From JBMNFI01 sp050949225 (lineage in GTDB: Bacteria > Bacillota > Dehalobacteriia > UBA4068): a stretch of 64,000 nucleotides of DNA. Location of the stretch: assembly GCA_050949225.1 (NCBI GenBank), contig JBMNFI010000002.1:434001-498000 (forward strand). Reading direction: 5' to 3'. The notes under the pieces are model-generated. The model was not told the origin of the DNA. It did not search any database and was given only the letters and a program-made list of their open reading frames with translations. Both the position numbers and the translations under genes were made by a program. Below, one piece after another: positions 25,450 through 34,267 of the stretch. The number at the start of each line of letters is the position of its first letter. The stretch's first letter is position 1.

Positions 25450-26022
25450 GTGAAGAAAAGTAAAACTCTTTTGGTAATTTGTTTATCGATAATGTTATCG
25501 ACTTTTTTAATGGCTTGCTCTCCTTTAGTGAAGGATACTCCTGACGGGCAAAAAATTTTTATCTCAAGCGATAAAATGTATCAATTTACCGCTCCTTCTA
25601 TTTGGGAACGCGATCATAATACCATTACTAATGGTGCTACCATAGCCGCTACCACTAGCAATCAGGAGCAGGCTTTAATCGTGATTGCGACAGATAAAGA
25701 GGTGGACGAAAAGACCCAGGAGCCGCTGATGACTTTTTCAGGTTTTAATCGTAACACCTTGACAAAATTTGCGGAATCTACGGATGATTTTGTAATCATC
25801 TCGCAGCAAGAAACAACAATTTCCGGTTATCCGGTAATTGCTACTAAGGTCAGCCACACAGTTAAGAAAAAGGATACCATTTCCTGGATTTATGTTATGG
25901 ACTATGAAAGAAACAATCAGTTTTTGCGCATAAATGCCTTTACCTATCATCCGGAAGAAACGGAAAATAGCGAGATTATTGAACGGGTTTTATTAAGCTT
26001 TGAGGATTATACGGCTGAATAA
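25450..26022 (+). CDS. Hypothetical lipoprotein
   Basis: 190 aa from GTG 25450, the better of two GTGs given AAAGGGTGG upstream. Signal peptide KSKTLLVICLSIMLSTFLMAC with a lipobox ending at Cys (about 23). The mature domain, with YQFTAPSIWERD, ISGYPVIATKVSH and FLRINAFTYHPEE, looks like the PsbP/MOG1-like fold of small Gram-positive lipoproteins; this is a shape-based guess. No neighbour suggests a function. Confidence 0.72.
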   Translation: MKKSKTLLVICLSIMLSTFLMACSPLVKDTPDGQKIFISSDKMYQFTAPSIWERDHNTITNGATIAATTSNQEQALIVIATDKEVDEKTQEPLMTFSGFNRNTLTKFAESTDDFVIISQQETTISGYPVIATKVSHTVKKKDTISWIYVMDYERNNQFLRINAFTYHPEETENSEIIERVLLSFEDYTAE

Positions 26023-26124
26023 TTTCTGCTGTTTTTAGTTTGTACTTTACAGGAGTACTTGAGATGTGGTAAAATAAATACTGTTGTGACGATAACTTGT
26101 TGTGACATTAGGGAGATGAAATAG

Positions 26125-26209
26125 GCGGTAGTGCTGGAATAGGCAGACAGGCACGTTTGAGGGGCGTGTGTCGCAAGGCGTATGGGTTCAAGTCCCATCT
26201 ACCGCACCA
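26125..26209 (+). tRNA. tRNA-Leu (anticodon GAG)
   Basis: 85 nt including encoded CCA. Acceptor GCGGTAG / CTACCGC; anticodon stem CACGT / GCGTG around TTGAGGG gives anticodon GAG, which reads CUC and CUU; long variable arm; T-arm ATGGGTTCAAGTCCCAT. This anticodon pairs exactly with the CTC specifier of the leuA T-box 4.5 kb downstream. Confidence 0.95.
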
Positions 26210-26252
26210 AATAAAATCTAGCTAACATCATGATTAGCTAGATTTTATTTTA
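26210..26252 (+). terminator. Terminator after tRNA-Leu(GAG)
   Basis: AAATAAAATCTAGCTAA / TTAGCTAGATTTTATTT, 17-bp stem starting directly after the CCA end. The 250 bases from here to the buk terminator hold no gene. Confidence 0.85.
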
Positions 26253-26502
26253 CCCCACTTTTAAAGTTTTTAGAATTAAAAATACTCTCGAAGAGATTGA
26301 CTGATCTAGTATTTAGGTTTTCGGAATCAAGAGTATGTTTTTGTGCGAATTTAAGCACTGGATTTTTGCGTATTTGATATAGTCCTGCAAAATTTTTATA
26401 GAGGGTTACTTAATAATAATATTATTGATTAAAACAAGACTGCTGGTTTATCCGGGTTAAATTTTTATAGTATATAGTAAGAGAATGTCCTTTTCCTTAA
26501 TC

Positions 26503-26535
26503 AAAAAGAGAGACCATTAATGGTCTCTCTTTTTT
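26503..26535. terminator. Terminator of the aldehyde dehydrogenase-ptb-buk unit
   Basis: AAAAAGAGAGACCATT / AATGGTCTCTCTTTTT perfect palindrome with T-runs on both strands, 16 bases past the buk stop. Confidence 0.88.
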
Positions 26536-26550
26536 TGATAAATAATTAAC

Positions 26551-27621
26551 TTAGTCTAATCCAACGAAAGTGTGAGCTTTTTCTTGACCGTTTAAGACAC
26601 GTAAAGCGCCACTAGAGAGGGATTCCATTTCATTTTCACCGGCCATTACTACTACAGGGGCAATAAATTCGGATTTTTCGGTAATCCAGTCAGTGATCAT
26701 TTTGGAATAAGCAATGCCACCGGTGAGGATGATGGCATCCACTTTACCATTAACAACAGGAGCGAGTTTAGCAATACTTTTAGCGACGTTTAAAGCCAAA
26801 GCTTCGTAGATCAAAGTGGCTTTTTCATCACCGCCAGCGATACGTTTTTCCACTTCACGAGCATCTTTAGTACCCAGCCAGCCCTGCAGTCCGGCTTCAT
26901 TTTTAATTTTAGACATAAAGGTTTTATAATTATATTCTTTACTGGTAATCATTTTTGCCACTTGGAAAACAGGTAATCCACCAGCTCTTTCCGGGGAGAA
27001 AGAACCTTCATCATCGGAAATCATGTCGATCATGCGACCCTCATGATGAAGCGTAAAGGTGATGCCGCCACCCAAATGAGCCACGATAACTGTTAATTCA
27101 TTATAAGGTTTATCGATTGACTCAGCATACTTGATGGCGCAGGCACGCATATTGAGATTATGTCCCATGCCTTTTCTTTCCATTTCCGGTAAACCGGTGA
27201 TCTTTACCAAGGGAATCATTTCATCAACGGTCACGGGGTCATAAACAAAAGAAGGGATTTTTAGTGGCTCAGCAATTGCGAAGGCAATGATAGCACCTAA
27301 GTTAGAGGCATGTTCATTTTGCGGTCTGTGGGTCAACTGATCAACCATGTCCATGTTAACTTTATAAGCCCCGGCTTTTACAGGAGGCAAAAGTCCGCCT
27401 CTGGCAACCACAGCTGTTAATTTGTTGATATCTTCATTATGGTTTTTTACGACATTAAGGATTAATTCCTTACGCATTTCAAATTGATCAGCTACGGCTT
27501 TGAATTTTTTTAATTCTTGAGGATCATGATCTATGGTTTCTACAAATACTTGATCCTGATCGTTATAAACAGCAATTTTCGTTGAGGTTGATCCAGGGTT
27601 AATAACTAATATTTTCTCCAT
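26551..27621 (-). CDS. buk: Butyrate kinase
   Basis: Acetokinase-family enzyme making ATP from butyryl-phosphate and ADP. 356 aa, the family length. NPGSTSTKIAVY (about 7-18) is the phosphate-binding start; AHLGGGITFTLHHEGRMID and ILTGGIAYSKM are further family motifs. It is the last gene of the set; ptb ends 23 bases upstream. Ribosome site GGGAGAG. Branched-chain acyl phosphates are also accepted by some members. Confidence 0.95.
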   Translation of the reverse strand: MEKILVINPGSTSTKIAVYNDQDQVFVETIDHDPQELKKFKAVADQFEMRKELILNVVKNHNEDINKLTAVVARGGLLPPVKAGAYKVNMDMVDQLTHRPQNEHASNLGAIIAFAIAEPLKIPSFVYDPVTVDEMIPLVKITGLPEMERKGMGHNLNMRACAIKYAESIDKPYNELTVIVAHLGGGITFTLHHEGRMIDMISDDEGSFSPERAGGLPVFQVAKMITSKEYNYKTFMSKIKNEAGLQGWLGTKDAREVEKRIAGGDEKATLIYEALALNVAKSIAKLAPVVNGKVDAIILTGGIAYSKMITDWITEKSEFIAPVVVMAGENEMESLSSGALRVLNGQEKAHTFVGLD

Positions 27622-27643
27622 TTTTTTCTTCTCTCCCTTAAAA

Positions 27644-28549
27644 TTAATTAGCAGCCGCTGCGGAAATTACCAGCGAAAGATATTTTTCTTCGGAAGTGGC
27701 ACCTCTGGATGTCAAAACGATCGGTACTTGGGCGCCCACAATAAAGCCGGCCATTTTAGCCTGGGCGGAGATAGTTAGACTTTTTCCAAGGATGTTTCCG
27801 GCAGCAATATTAGGAACAATGAGTATATCGGCATCACCTGCTACCGGGCTTTCAAAGCCTTTGATTTTAGCCACATCTTTGCTCATGGCGATATCATAAG
27901 AGATTGGAGCTTCTACGATGCAGTCGGTGATTTCACCTTTTTGCCACATTTCTTTGAGTTCGGCACCATCAACTGTTTCTTGCATTTTGGGGTTAAGTTT
28001 TTCCACAGCGGCCAAAACAGCGACTTTTGGTTTATCATAACCCATGCTGATCAAAGTATTGACAGCGTTTTGGATAATATCCTTTTTTTGTTCCACTGTG
28101 GGGTAGAGCATCATACCGCCATCTGTAGTTACCAGCAGTTTATGATAGTTAGGTATTTTTTGAATAGCAAAATGGGTCATGATGCGCCCGGTACCAAGAC
28201 CGGTTTCTTTGTTAACTACTGCTTTTAAGAGAATACCGGTATCCAATTTGCCTTTCATGAGAAAATCAGCCTTACCTTCTTTAACTAGTTTAACAGCCAA
28301 TGCAGCTGAATCGGCAAATTCCGGAGCGTCATAAATATTGGTATCGTCAACAGTTGTGCCTAATTCGGCAAGGATTTCTTTTATTTTTGCGGCATCCCCA
28401 ACCAAAACCGGTTCAATAATACCTTCTTGAGCTGCCTTTACTACTGCCTCTAGAGCATGATGGTCATGAGCGGCTGCCACTGCTACACGCTTGGCATTAG
28501 GAAAGTCTTTTACTCTGGAGACCAGTTCATCAAAATTTTTGTAGACCAT
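27644..28549 (-). CDS. ptb: Phosphate butyryltransferase
   Basis: Converts butyryl-CoA and phosphate to butyryl-phosphate, supplying Buk. 301 aa, the length of Ptb rather than of phosphate acetyltransferase. Typical motifs: AVAAAHDHHALEAVV, KGKLDTGILLKAVVNKETGL, HFAIQKIPNYHKLLVTTDGG and AKMAGFIVGAQVPIVLTSRG. Ribosome site AAAGGAGAAATAAAC. Paired with buk, it gives substrate-level phosphorylation. Confidence 0.95.
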   Translation of the reverse strand: MVYKNFDELVSRVKDFPNAKRVAVAAAHDHHALEAVVKAAQEGIIEPVLVGDAAKIKEILAELGTTVDDTNIYDAPEFADSAALAVKLVKEGKADFLMKGKLDTGILLKAVVNKETGLGTGRIMTHFAIQKIPNYHKLLVTTDGGMMLYPTVEQKKDIIQNAVNTLISMGYDKPKVAVLAAVEKLNPKMQETVDGAELKEMWQKGEITDCIVEAPISYDIAMSKDVAKIKGFESPVAGDADILIVPNIAAGNILGKSLTISAQAKMAGFIVGAQVPIVLTSRGATSEEKYLSLVISAAAAN

Positions 28550-28635
28550 TGTTTATTTCTCCTTTTTTAAAGACAATGATTGTCCTACTGAGAGTAGAAC
28601 AATCATTATCTTTTTATTGAACTTAATTGATAGAG

Positions 28636-30009
28636 CTACTTAGACCAAATTTCTTCAGCAGTTGGAACATGATCAGGAGTCAAAGGTAATGCAATCCTGG
28701 TAGTGTTCATCATATGCTTAATAGCCAAGTTTTCAGAGATACTGTTATTGCCCCAAGAGCCGCAACCCAAAGAAGCTGTAGGATATAAGCCATTAGTGTA
28801 ACCGCCGCCAGCGTCGATAGTAGTTTGATTTACTAAGACACGTGCAACAGGTAAAGCTAAGCCGGTTTTGTCGATATTTTCTTGGTTATCGGACCAAATC
28901 GAGGCACTATGACCTGCACCTTCATATAAAAGGTTTTCTTTAGCCATTTCGATGCCTTCGTCAATAGTGTTGTAGGTTAAGTAAATCATGCAAGGACACA
29001 TTTTTTCTCTGCATAAAAGATCTTTTCTGCCGGAACCGGTAGCTTTCATGATGATAACTTGTGCATCTTCCGGAATGCTGACGCCGGCCATTTTAGCAAC
29101 ATCCTGTGGAGATTGGCCAACCACATCTCTGCTGATAGGTCCATCGCCATCAGGGAAGATAGTTTGACGAATTTTAGCTATTTCGGTCTCATCTTCTAAG
29201 AAATATGCGCCTTCTTTGACGAATTCAGCTTTAATTTCCGCTTCTTTTTCTTTAGGGATGCAGATGCATTGTTCACCGGCACAAATAACGCCTCTGTCCC
29301 AGGTTCTGCCGAGGATAATCATTTTAGCTGCATAGTTATAGTTGCTGTAATCTTTGTCGATAACAACTTGTACATTACCTTGGCCAACGCCCAAAGCAGG
29401 TTTGCCACTGGAATAAGCCGCTCTTACCATACCCATACCACCGGTAGCAACAACTACATCACTCATTTGCATAAGAGCTTGAGTACCTTCAATGGAAGGT
29501 TCTTCAATGCATTGCAAGATGTCTGCAGGTGCACCTAATTTTTCTACAGCACTTCTCATCAAATCGATGGTATGTTTAGTAGTTTTTTTAGATCTGGGAT
29601 GTGGAGCCACGATTAAGGCGTTAGCGGCCTTAACGGCGAACATACCATTACCTAGTGGAGTGAGATTGGGGTTAGTAGTTGGACTTACACAGCCGATAAC
29701 GCCCAAAGGTTTAGCAACCTCGATCACGCCTGTTTCATCATCTCTGCTGATGATGCCCACAGTTTTTTCTTTTCTCAAAGTATCCCAGAAAACTTGAGCT
29801 TTACTGGAGTTTTTGATGATTTTATGTTCATAAACACCTAATCCGGTTTCTTCAACTGCTTCTTTAGCTAAAACAGCTGCGTTTTCATCGATGATTTTCC
29901 CCATGGCTTTTACCAAGGCATCGATTTGTTCTTGAGAATACTCTGCGATTACCGCTTGTGCTGCGCGGGCTTTTTTGATTAGCTCAGCAACTTGTTGTAC
30001 ATTGTCCAT
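28636..30009 (-). CDS. Acylating (CoA-dependent) aldehyde dehydrogenase
   Basis: 457 aa. NAD-linked oxidation of an aldehyde to acyl-CoA, or the reverse. Belongs to the acylating branch related to the AdhE N-terminus, EutE and sulfoacetaldehyde dehydrogenase: GVIGCVSPTTNPNLTPL, APHPRSKKTT, the catalytic Cys in RGVICAGEQC, and GGGYTNGLYPTASLGCGSWG. Substrate cannot be fixed from sequence. Placed before ptb-buk in one unit, it suggests aldehyde to acyl-CoA to acyl-phosphate to acid plus ATP. Ribosome site AAGGAGGAAATATAATT. Confidence 0.88.
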   Translation of the reverse strand: MDNVQQVAELIKKARAAQAVIAEYSQEQIDALVKAMGKIIDENAAVLAKEAVEETGLGVYEHKIIKNSSKAQVFWDTLRKEKTVGIISRDDETGVIEVAKPLGVIGCVSPTTNPNLTPLGNGMFAVKAANALIVAPHPRSKKTTKHTIDLMRSAVEKLGAPADILQCIEEPSIEGTQALMQMSDVVVATGGMGMVRAAYSSGKPALGVGQGNVQVVIDKDYSNYNYAAKMIILGRTWDRGVICAGEQCICIPKEKEAEIKAEFVKEGAYFLEDETEIAKIRQTIFPDGDGPISRDVVGQSPQDVAKMAGVSIPEDAQVIIMKATGSGRKDLLCREKMCPCMIYLTYNTIDEGIEMAKENLLYEGAGHSASIWSDNQENIDKTGLALPVARVLVNQTTIDAGGGYTNGLYPTASLGCGSWGNNSISENLAIKHMMNTTRIALPLTPDHVPTAEEIWSK

Positions 30010-30459
30010 AATTATATTTCCTCCTTAAAATTAAATAATATAAATATGATGATTTTATTGATTATGTAGTAAAATAATCTACATAATTTAGTATGGTTTA
30101 AGGCAGAAGAGATTGTAATTGAAACGTATAAAACATTTTATATGTTGTATACAATTACATAATTTGCCTATATTAATTACAAACATTATTATAGCATTAT
30201 TTAACTATCTTCACAACTAATTTTCAATATTTTTATATTATTCTTTGCCGAGAATAAATAAGGCTTGCAGGCTTTTTGTTAAAAGTTAACTTGCCATGCT
30301 GGGGTTATTTTTGTTTATAATAAAAAACACTAATATTGAAAGGAGTAAATTAATAAATAAATGTAAATTGTGTATTTTCAGTCAATTTGCAAATAGTTAA
30401 TTTTGTCAATTATATTTAGATAGAGACAAATATAAATAAATTTATTTTTATGGCAGGTC
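30010..30459. other. Intergenic region with inverted repeats upstream of the aldehyde dehydrogenase
   Basis: No gene seen. An inverted repeat ATTATGTAG / CTACATAAT lies at 30061-30069 and 30079-30087. A nested one has outer arms GTAATTG / CAATTAC (30115-30121, 30152-30158) around a palindrome TATAAAA-CA-TTTTATA (30127-30142). These lie 50-150 bases upstream of the minus-strand gene, where an operator would be expected. The rest is AT-rich and featureless. Confidence 0.5.
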
Positions 30460-30488
30460 TTGACAAAAAATAACTTATGGGTTATTAT
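30460..30488 (+). promoter_or_regulatory. Sigma-A promoter of the leu operon
   Basis: Perfect TTGACA (30460-30465), 17-bp spacer, TATTAT (30483-30488). Predicted start near 30495, giving a leader of about 445 nt before leuA. Two 12-bp near-identical direct repeats, TTATTTTAACTC and TTATTTTAATTC (30511-30522, 30526-30537), follow in the leader. Confidence 0.75.
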
Positions 30489-30556
30489 TAATGGCAACTT
30501 TTGCAAAAGGTTATTTTAACTCAGATTATTTTAATTCAAAAAAGGAGGGGTGCCGT

Positions 30557-30628
30557 ATGCTACCGTTAACAGAATATCGACTTAGTGGCTTGATGCTACA
30601 CCCTTTACTAAAGGGCACAAATAAATAA
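30557..30628 (+). CDS. Leu-rich leader peptide upstream of the leu T-box
   Basis: A 23-codon ORF with a very strong ribosome site (AAAAAAGGAGGGG, 7 bases before ATG). Seven of 23 residues are Leu (positions 2, 4, 9, 12, 14, 17, 18), three of them CTA codons; the product begins MLPLTEYRLSGLMLHPLL. Codons 16-20 overlap a small hairpin CCCTT-TACTA-AAGGG. It lies between the promoter and the T-box stem I, which starts about 10 bases after its stop. A leucine-sensing leader peptide is the natural reading, but function is inferred. Confidence 0.6.
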   Translation: MLPLTEYRLSGLMLHPLLKGTNK

Positions 30629-30635
30629 AGTCCAA

Positions 30636-30873
30636 AGGTAATGATGGAGATCTTTTTCCCAAAGGCGTCTCAGAGAGCCGATGTCTGCTGTAAATTCGGT
30701 ACCCGGATGGAAAAACACTCACTCCTAAACTGCTTTTTTGAACCTAAAGTTTTTACAAGTAGAAAAAGACGCTAACCCCGTTAATGTTTCAAGGACAGAC
30801 TTTGGTCTGTTAAAAACAGGGTGGTACCGTGTGGCATTGCTTCGCCCCTGCAGTTGCAGGGATGATTTTTTTA
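30636..30873 (+). promoter_or_regulatory. T-box riboswitch (tRNA-Leu, specifier CTC) of leuACDB
   Basis: Stem I begins near AATGATGGAGA. By the pattern specifier-A-NNC-YTRARC, the specifier is CTC at 30718-30720, followed by A and CTCCTAAAC. The T-box sequence AGGGTGGTACCGTG is at 30818-30831. A terminator follows: CCCCTGCA-GT-TGCAGGG with T-run at 30866-30872. Uncharged tRNA-Leu(GAG) would stabilise the antiterminator and allow leuA transcription. Confidence 0.92.
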
Positions 30874-30939
30874 TACCCGATTCACAGCTATATTGATGAA
30901 CATAATTAATAAATATAAATTTTAAGGAGAGTATGGCAA

Positions 30940-32478
30940 ATGACAAAACATATTAAATTTTTAGATACAACATTAAGAGACGGCGAACAAACCCCGGGCA
31001 TTAGCCTGAATATCCGCGAGAAGGTTGAAATAGCCGAACAGCTGGTGAAGTTAGGTGTTGATGTAATCGAGGCCGGCTTTCCTCATGCCTCTCAAGGTGA
31101 TTTTGATGCCGTTTCGACCATTGCCAGGCAAGTTAAGGGTGCGCGTATAGGGGCCTTTTGTCGTGCCGCCAGGGCCGATATTCAAAATGGTTGGAATGCA
31201 GTAAAAGAGGCCGAGGCACCACGGCTTAATATTTTTATTGCTACTTCTGAATTGCATATGCAGCATAAATTGCGGATGACTGAAGAAGAGGTGGTAGAAA
31301 AAGCAGTCGAAGCAATTAAATTTGGTAAATCACTCTGCCCTGATATTGAGTTTTCGGCAGAGGATGCCAGTCGCAGCAATCCGGAGTTTTTGTACCGTAT
31401 TATCCAACAAGTGATTGCTGCAGGAGCTAATGTGATTAATGTTCCTGATACTGTTGGTTATGGAATGCCAGAGGAATTCGGCGATTTAATCAGAAAGATC
31501 TTTGCTAATGTTCCTAATATTCATAAAGCAGAGATTGCTGTTCATTGCCATAACGATCTTGGTTTGGCAACTGCTAATACTTTGGCGGCGGTGGAGGCCG
31601 GAGCTACACAAGTGGAATGCACTATTAATGGCTTGGGCGAGCGTGCCGGTAATGCGGCACTGGAAGAAATTGTGATGGCCATGAATACCAGGGGCGATTA
31701 TTATGATGTAGAGCACCATATCAATACGGAAGAAATTTATCGTACCAGTCGTTTGGTCAGTAACTATACTGGTATTTCTGTTCAGCCTAACAAGGCCATT
31801 GTGGGCGACAATGCTTTTCGCCATGCGGCGGGTATTCATCAGCATGGTGTGATGCTGGATCGCCGTACCTATGAAATTATGACTCCGGAATCTATCGGTT
31901 TGTATATGGTAGATGATATAGTTTTGGGCAAATTGTCCGGCAGCCATGCTTTTAATGATAAGGCGCGAGAATTAGGATATCATTTGAGCAAGGAAGAATT
32001 GAAAGAATCGTTTGCGAAATTTAAGGCGCTGGCTGATCGCAAGAAGGATTTAACCAATAAGGACGTTATCGCTATTTTGGAAGGCTTGTTGGCTGACACA
32101 CCTGGTGATGTTGAATTAATTTCTTATCAAATTGTTAGTAATAATGCTGCTACTTCTACAGCTAATATTGCGATTAAGCGTGAAGGAGCACAATTTCAAG
32201 AAGCGGCTGTGGGGCCAGGGCCTATTGATGCGGCGTATAATGCTATCGATCGCTTAACCGGTTTGCTCTTGTCCTTGGAAAGCTTCTCTTTGAAGTCAGT
32301 TACAGAGGGTAAGGATGCTTTGGGTGAGGTTACGGTGCGTATCAAACGTGGTGACAAAATTTATTTAGGTAGAGGAATTAGCCCGGATATTATTGAAGCT
32401 AGTATTCTGGCATATATTAATGCTGTTAATAGAGTTTTGGCAGATATCCCTGTTGAAGATATTAAACAGGTAAAATAG
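30940..32478 (+). CDS. leuA: 2-Isopropylmalate synthase
   Basis: Condenses acetyl-CoA with 2-oxoisovalerate, the first step of leucine synthesis. 512 aa: DRE-TIM lyase barrel with DTTLRDGEQTPGISL at 10-24, metal-binding HCHNDLGLATANTLAA, and GLGERAGNAALEE. The C-terminal regulatory domain (about 390-505) binds leucine in the family. Ribosome site AAGGAGAG. First gene of leuA-leuC-leuD-leuB. Confidence 0.98.
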   Translation: MTKHIKFLDTTLRDGEQTPGISLNIREKVEIAEQLVKLGVDVIEAGFPHASQGDFDAVSTIARQVKGARIGAFCRAARADIQNGWNAVKEAEAPRLNIFIATSELHMQHKLRMTEEEVVEKAVEAIKFGKSLCPDIEFSAEDASRSNPEFLYRIIQQVIAAGANVINVPDTVGYGMPEEFGDLIRKIFANVPNIHKAEIAVHCHNDLGLATANTLAAVEAGATQVECTINGLGERAGNAALEEIVMAMNTRGDYYDVEHHINTEEIYRTSRLVSNYTGISVQPNKAIVGDNAFRHAAGIHQHGVMLDRRTYEIMTPESIGLYMVDDIVLGKLSGSHAFNDKARELGYHLSKEELKESFAKFKALADRKKDLTNKDVIAILEGLLADTPGDVELISYQIVSNNAATSTANIAIKREGAQFQEAAVGPGPIDAAYNAIDRLTGLLLSLESFSLKSVTEGKDALGEVTVRIKRGDKIYLGRGISPDIIEASILAYINAVNRVLADIPVEDIKQVK

Positions 32479-32489
32479 GAGATGATAAA

Positions 32490-33764
32490 ATGGCTATGAC
32501 TGTTAGTGAAAAGATTTTGTCCGCCCATGCCGGTAGGGAAAGTGTAAGTGCCGATGAGCTGATTTTTTGCGACTTGGATTTAGTTTTGGCCAATGATATT
32601 ACGGCCTCACCGGCTATTGATGAATTTAACAAGCTGGGCTTAAAAGAGGTTTGGGATCGGGATAAAATTGCCCTGGTGGCGGATCATTTTGTGCCCAATA
32701 AAGATATACAAGCTGCCACTCAGGTAAAAAAAATGGAGAATTTTGCCTTAGAGCAGAAGATCACCAATTATTTTCCCATCACCGGCGGCGGTATAGAGCA
32801 TATCCTACTGCCTGATCGTGGTTTGGTGAAGCCGGGCAATCTGATGATTGGTGCTGATTCACATACTTGTACCCATGGAGCTTTTGGAGCTTTTGCCACT
32901 GGAGTGGGCTCGACGGATGCCGGCATCGCTTTTGCAACAGGTAAAGTCTGGTTGAGAGTACCGAAAAGTATTAAAATTGAAGTGGTTGGCAAGCTGCAGC
33001 CGTGGGTTAGTGGTAAAGACATAGTTTTATCCCTGATTGGACGACTGGGGGTTGATGGTGCTTTATATCAAACCTTGGAATTTTGCGGTGAAGGCCTTTC
33101 TCAATTATCAATTGCCGACCGCAGCACCATTGCCAATATGGCGGTAGAGGCCGGTGCTAAAAATGCGCTGTTTCCTGTAGATAATATTACAAAGTCCTAT
33201 TTAGCTCGCTGTGGCATTACTGATTATCCGCTTTATGAGGCTGATGCTGCTGCCGAATATGTCAGGACATTGGTGATAGATTTAGGGCAGATTCCTTTAA
33301 CTGTGGCCTGTCCGCCGCTTCCTTCTAATACTGTGCCTGTTGATGATATTGGTCGGATAGCCATTAATCAGGCCGTGATTGGTTCTTGTACCAATGGACG
33401 TATTGAGGATTTGCGGCAGGCTGCAGCAGTTATGAAGGGACATAAGGTAAATAAACATGTCCGCTGTTTGGTAATGCCGGGCACGCATGATGTTTATAAA
33501 CAGGCTTTACAGGAAGGTCTGTTGGAGATTTTCGCAGAGGCTGATGCGGTAATTACCATGCCGACTTGCGGCCCTTGTCTGGGCGGTCATTGTGGTGTTT
33601 TGTCCGCTGGTGAAGTGGCTGTAGCTACTACTAATCGTAATTTTGTCGGCAGGATGGGACATCCGGATAGTTTTATTTATTTAGCATCGCCGGCGGTGGC
33701 AGCGGCCAGTTCTCTAATAGGAAGAATTTGTAGCCCACAGGAAGCAAAGGTGGTGAAAGAATGA
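32490..33764 (+). CDS. leuC: 3-Isopropylmalate dehydratase large subunit
   Basis: [4Fe-4S] aconitase-family isomerase subunit, 424 aa, the shorter archaeal/Clostridial type. Cluster ligands are visible in VIGSCTNGRIEDL and PTCGPCLGGHCG. SHTCTHGAFGAFATGVGSTD is the substrate region. Starts 11 bases after leuA with AGGAGATGATAAA. It overlaps leuD by 4 bases. Confidence 0.97.
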   Translation: MAMTVSEKILSAHAGRESVSADELIFCDLDLVLANDITASPAIDEFNKLGLKEVWDRDKIALVADHFVPNKDIQAATQVKKMENFALEQKITNYFPITGGGIEHILLPDRGLVKPGNLMIGADSHTCTHGAFGAFATGVGSTDAGIAFATGKVWLRVPKSIKIEVVGKLQPWVSGKDIVLSLIGRLGVDGALYQTLEFCGEGLSQLSIADRSTIANMAVEAGAKNALFPVDNITKSYLARCGITDYPLYEADAAAEYVRTLVIDLGQIPLTVACPPLPSNTVPVDDIGRIAINQAVIGSCTNGRIEDLRQAAAVMKGHKVNKHVRCLVMPGTHDVYKQALQEGLLEIFAEADAVITMPTCGPCLGGHCGVLSAGEVAVATTNRNFVGRMGHPDSFIYLASPAVAAASSLIGRICSPQEAKVVKE

Positions 33765-34267
33765 TTTTTCAAGGTAAAGTACATAAATATGGCGATAACG
33801 TTGATACTGATGCGATCATCCCAGCACGCTACCTTTCAACGTCTGAGGCAAGTGAACTAGCCAAGCATTGTATGGAAGATATTGATCTTGATTTTGTTAA
33901 AAAAGTCCACAAGGGCGACATCATTGTGGCAGGTAAAAACTTTGGTTGCGGCTCCAGTCGTGAGCATGCTCCACTTGCCATCAAGGCTGCCGGAGTTTCT
34001 TGTGTTATTGCAGCCGATTTTGCTCGCATCTTCTTTAGAAATGCCATTAATATTGGTCTGCCGATTGCCCAGTCTGCTGCGGCCGCTGCAGCAATTCAAA
34101 ACGGTGATAATTTATCTGTTGATCTAGCAGCAGGGGAAATTACTAATGTTACACAACAGGAGACCTATCAGATTACACCATTTCCTGACTTTATGCGAGA
34201 CCTTTTGGAGATGGGGGGCTTACTTGCTTATACCCAAAAAATGATTAGGGAGGAGCAAGATGCATAA
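33761..34267 (+). CDS. leuD: 3-Isopropylmalate dehydratase small subunit
   Basis: Swivelling-domain subunit, 168 aa, the short type that pairs with the 424-aa LeuC. Opening motif KVHKYGDNVDTDAIIPARYL and substrate motif GKNFGCGSSREHAPLAIKAAG. Translationally coupled on both sides: its start overlaps leuC and its end overlaps leuB by 8 bases. Confidence 0.97.
   Translation: MIFQGKVHKYGDNVDTDAIIPARYLSTSEASELAKHCMEDIDLDFVKKVHKGDIIVAGKNFGCGSSREHAPLAIKAAGVSCVIAADFARIFFRNAINIGLPIAQSAAAAAAIQNGDNLSVDLAAGEITNVTQQETYQITPFPDFMRDLLEMGGLLAYTQKMIREEQDA

Noticed and set aside
30218..30232. CodY box upstream of the aldehyde dehydrogenase
   Set aside because: AATTTTCAATATTTT matches only about 11 of 15 positions of AATTTTCWGAAAATT and lacks the right half; such matches are common in AT-rich DNA.
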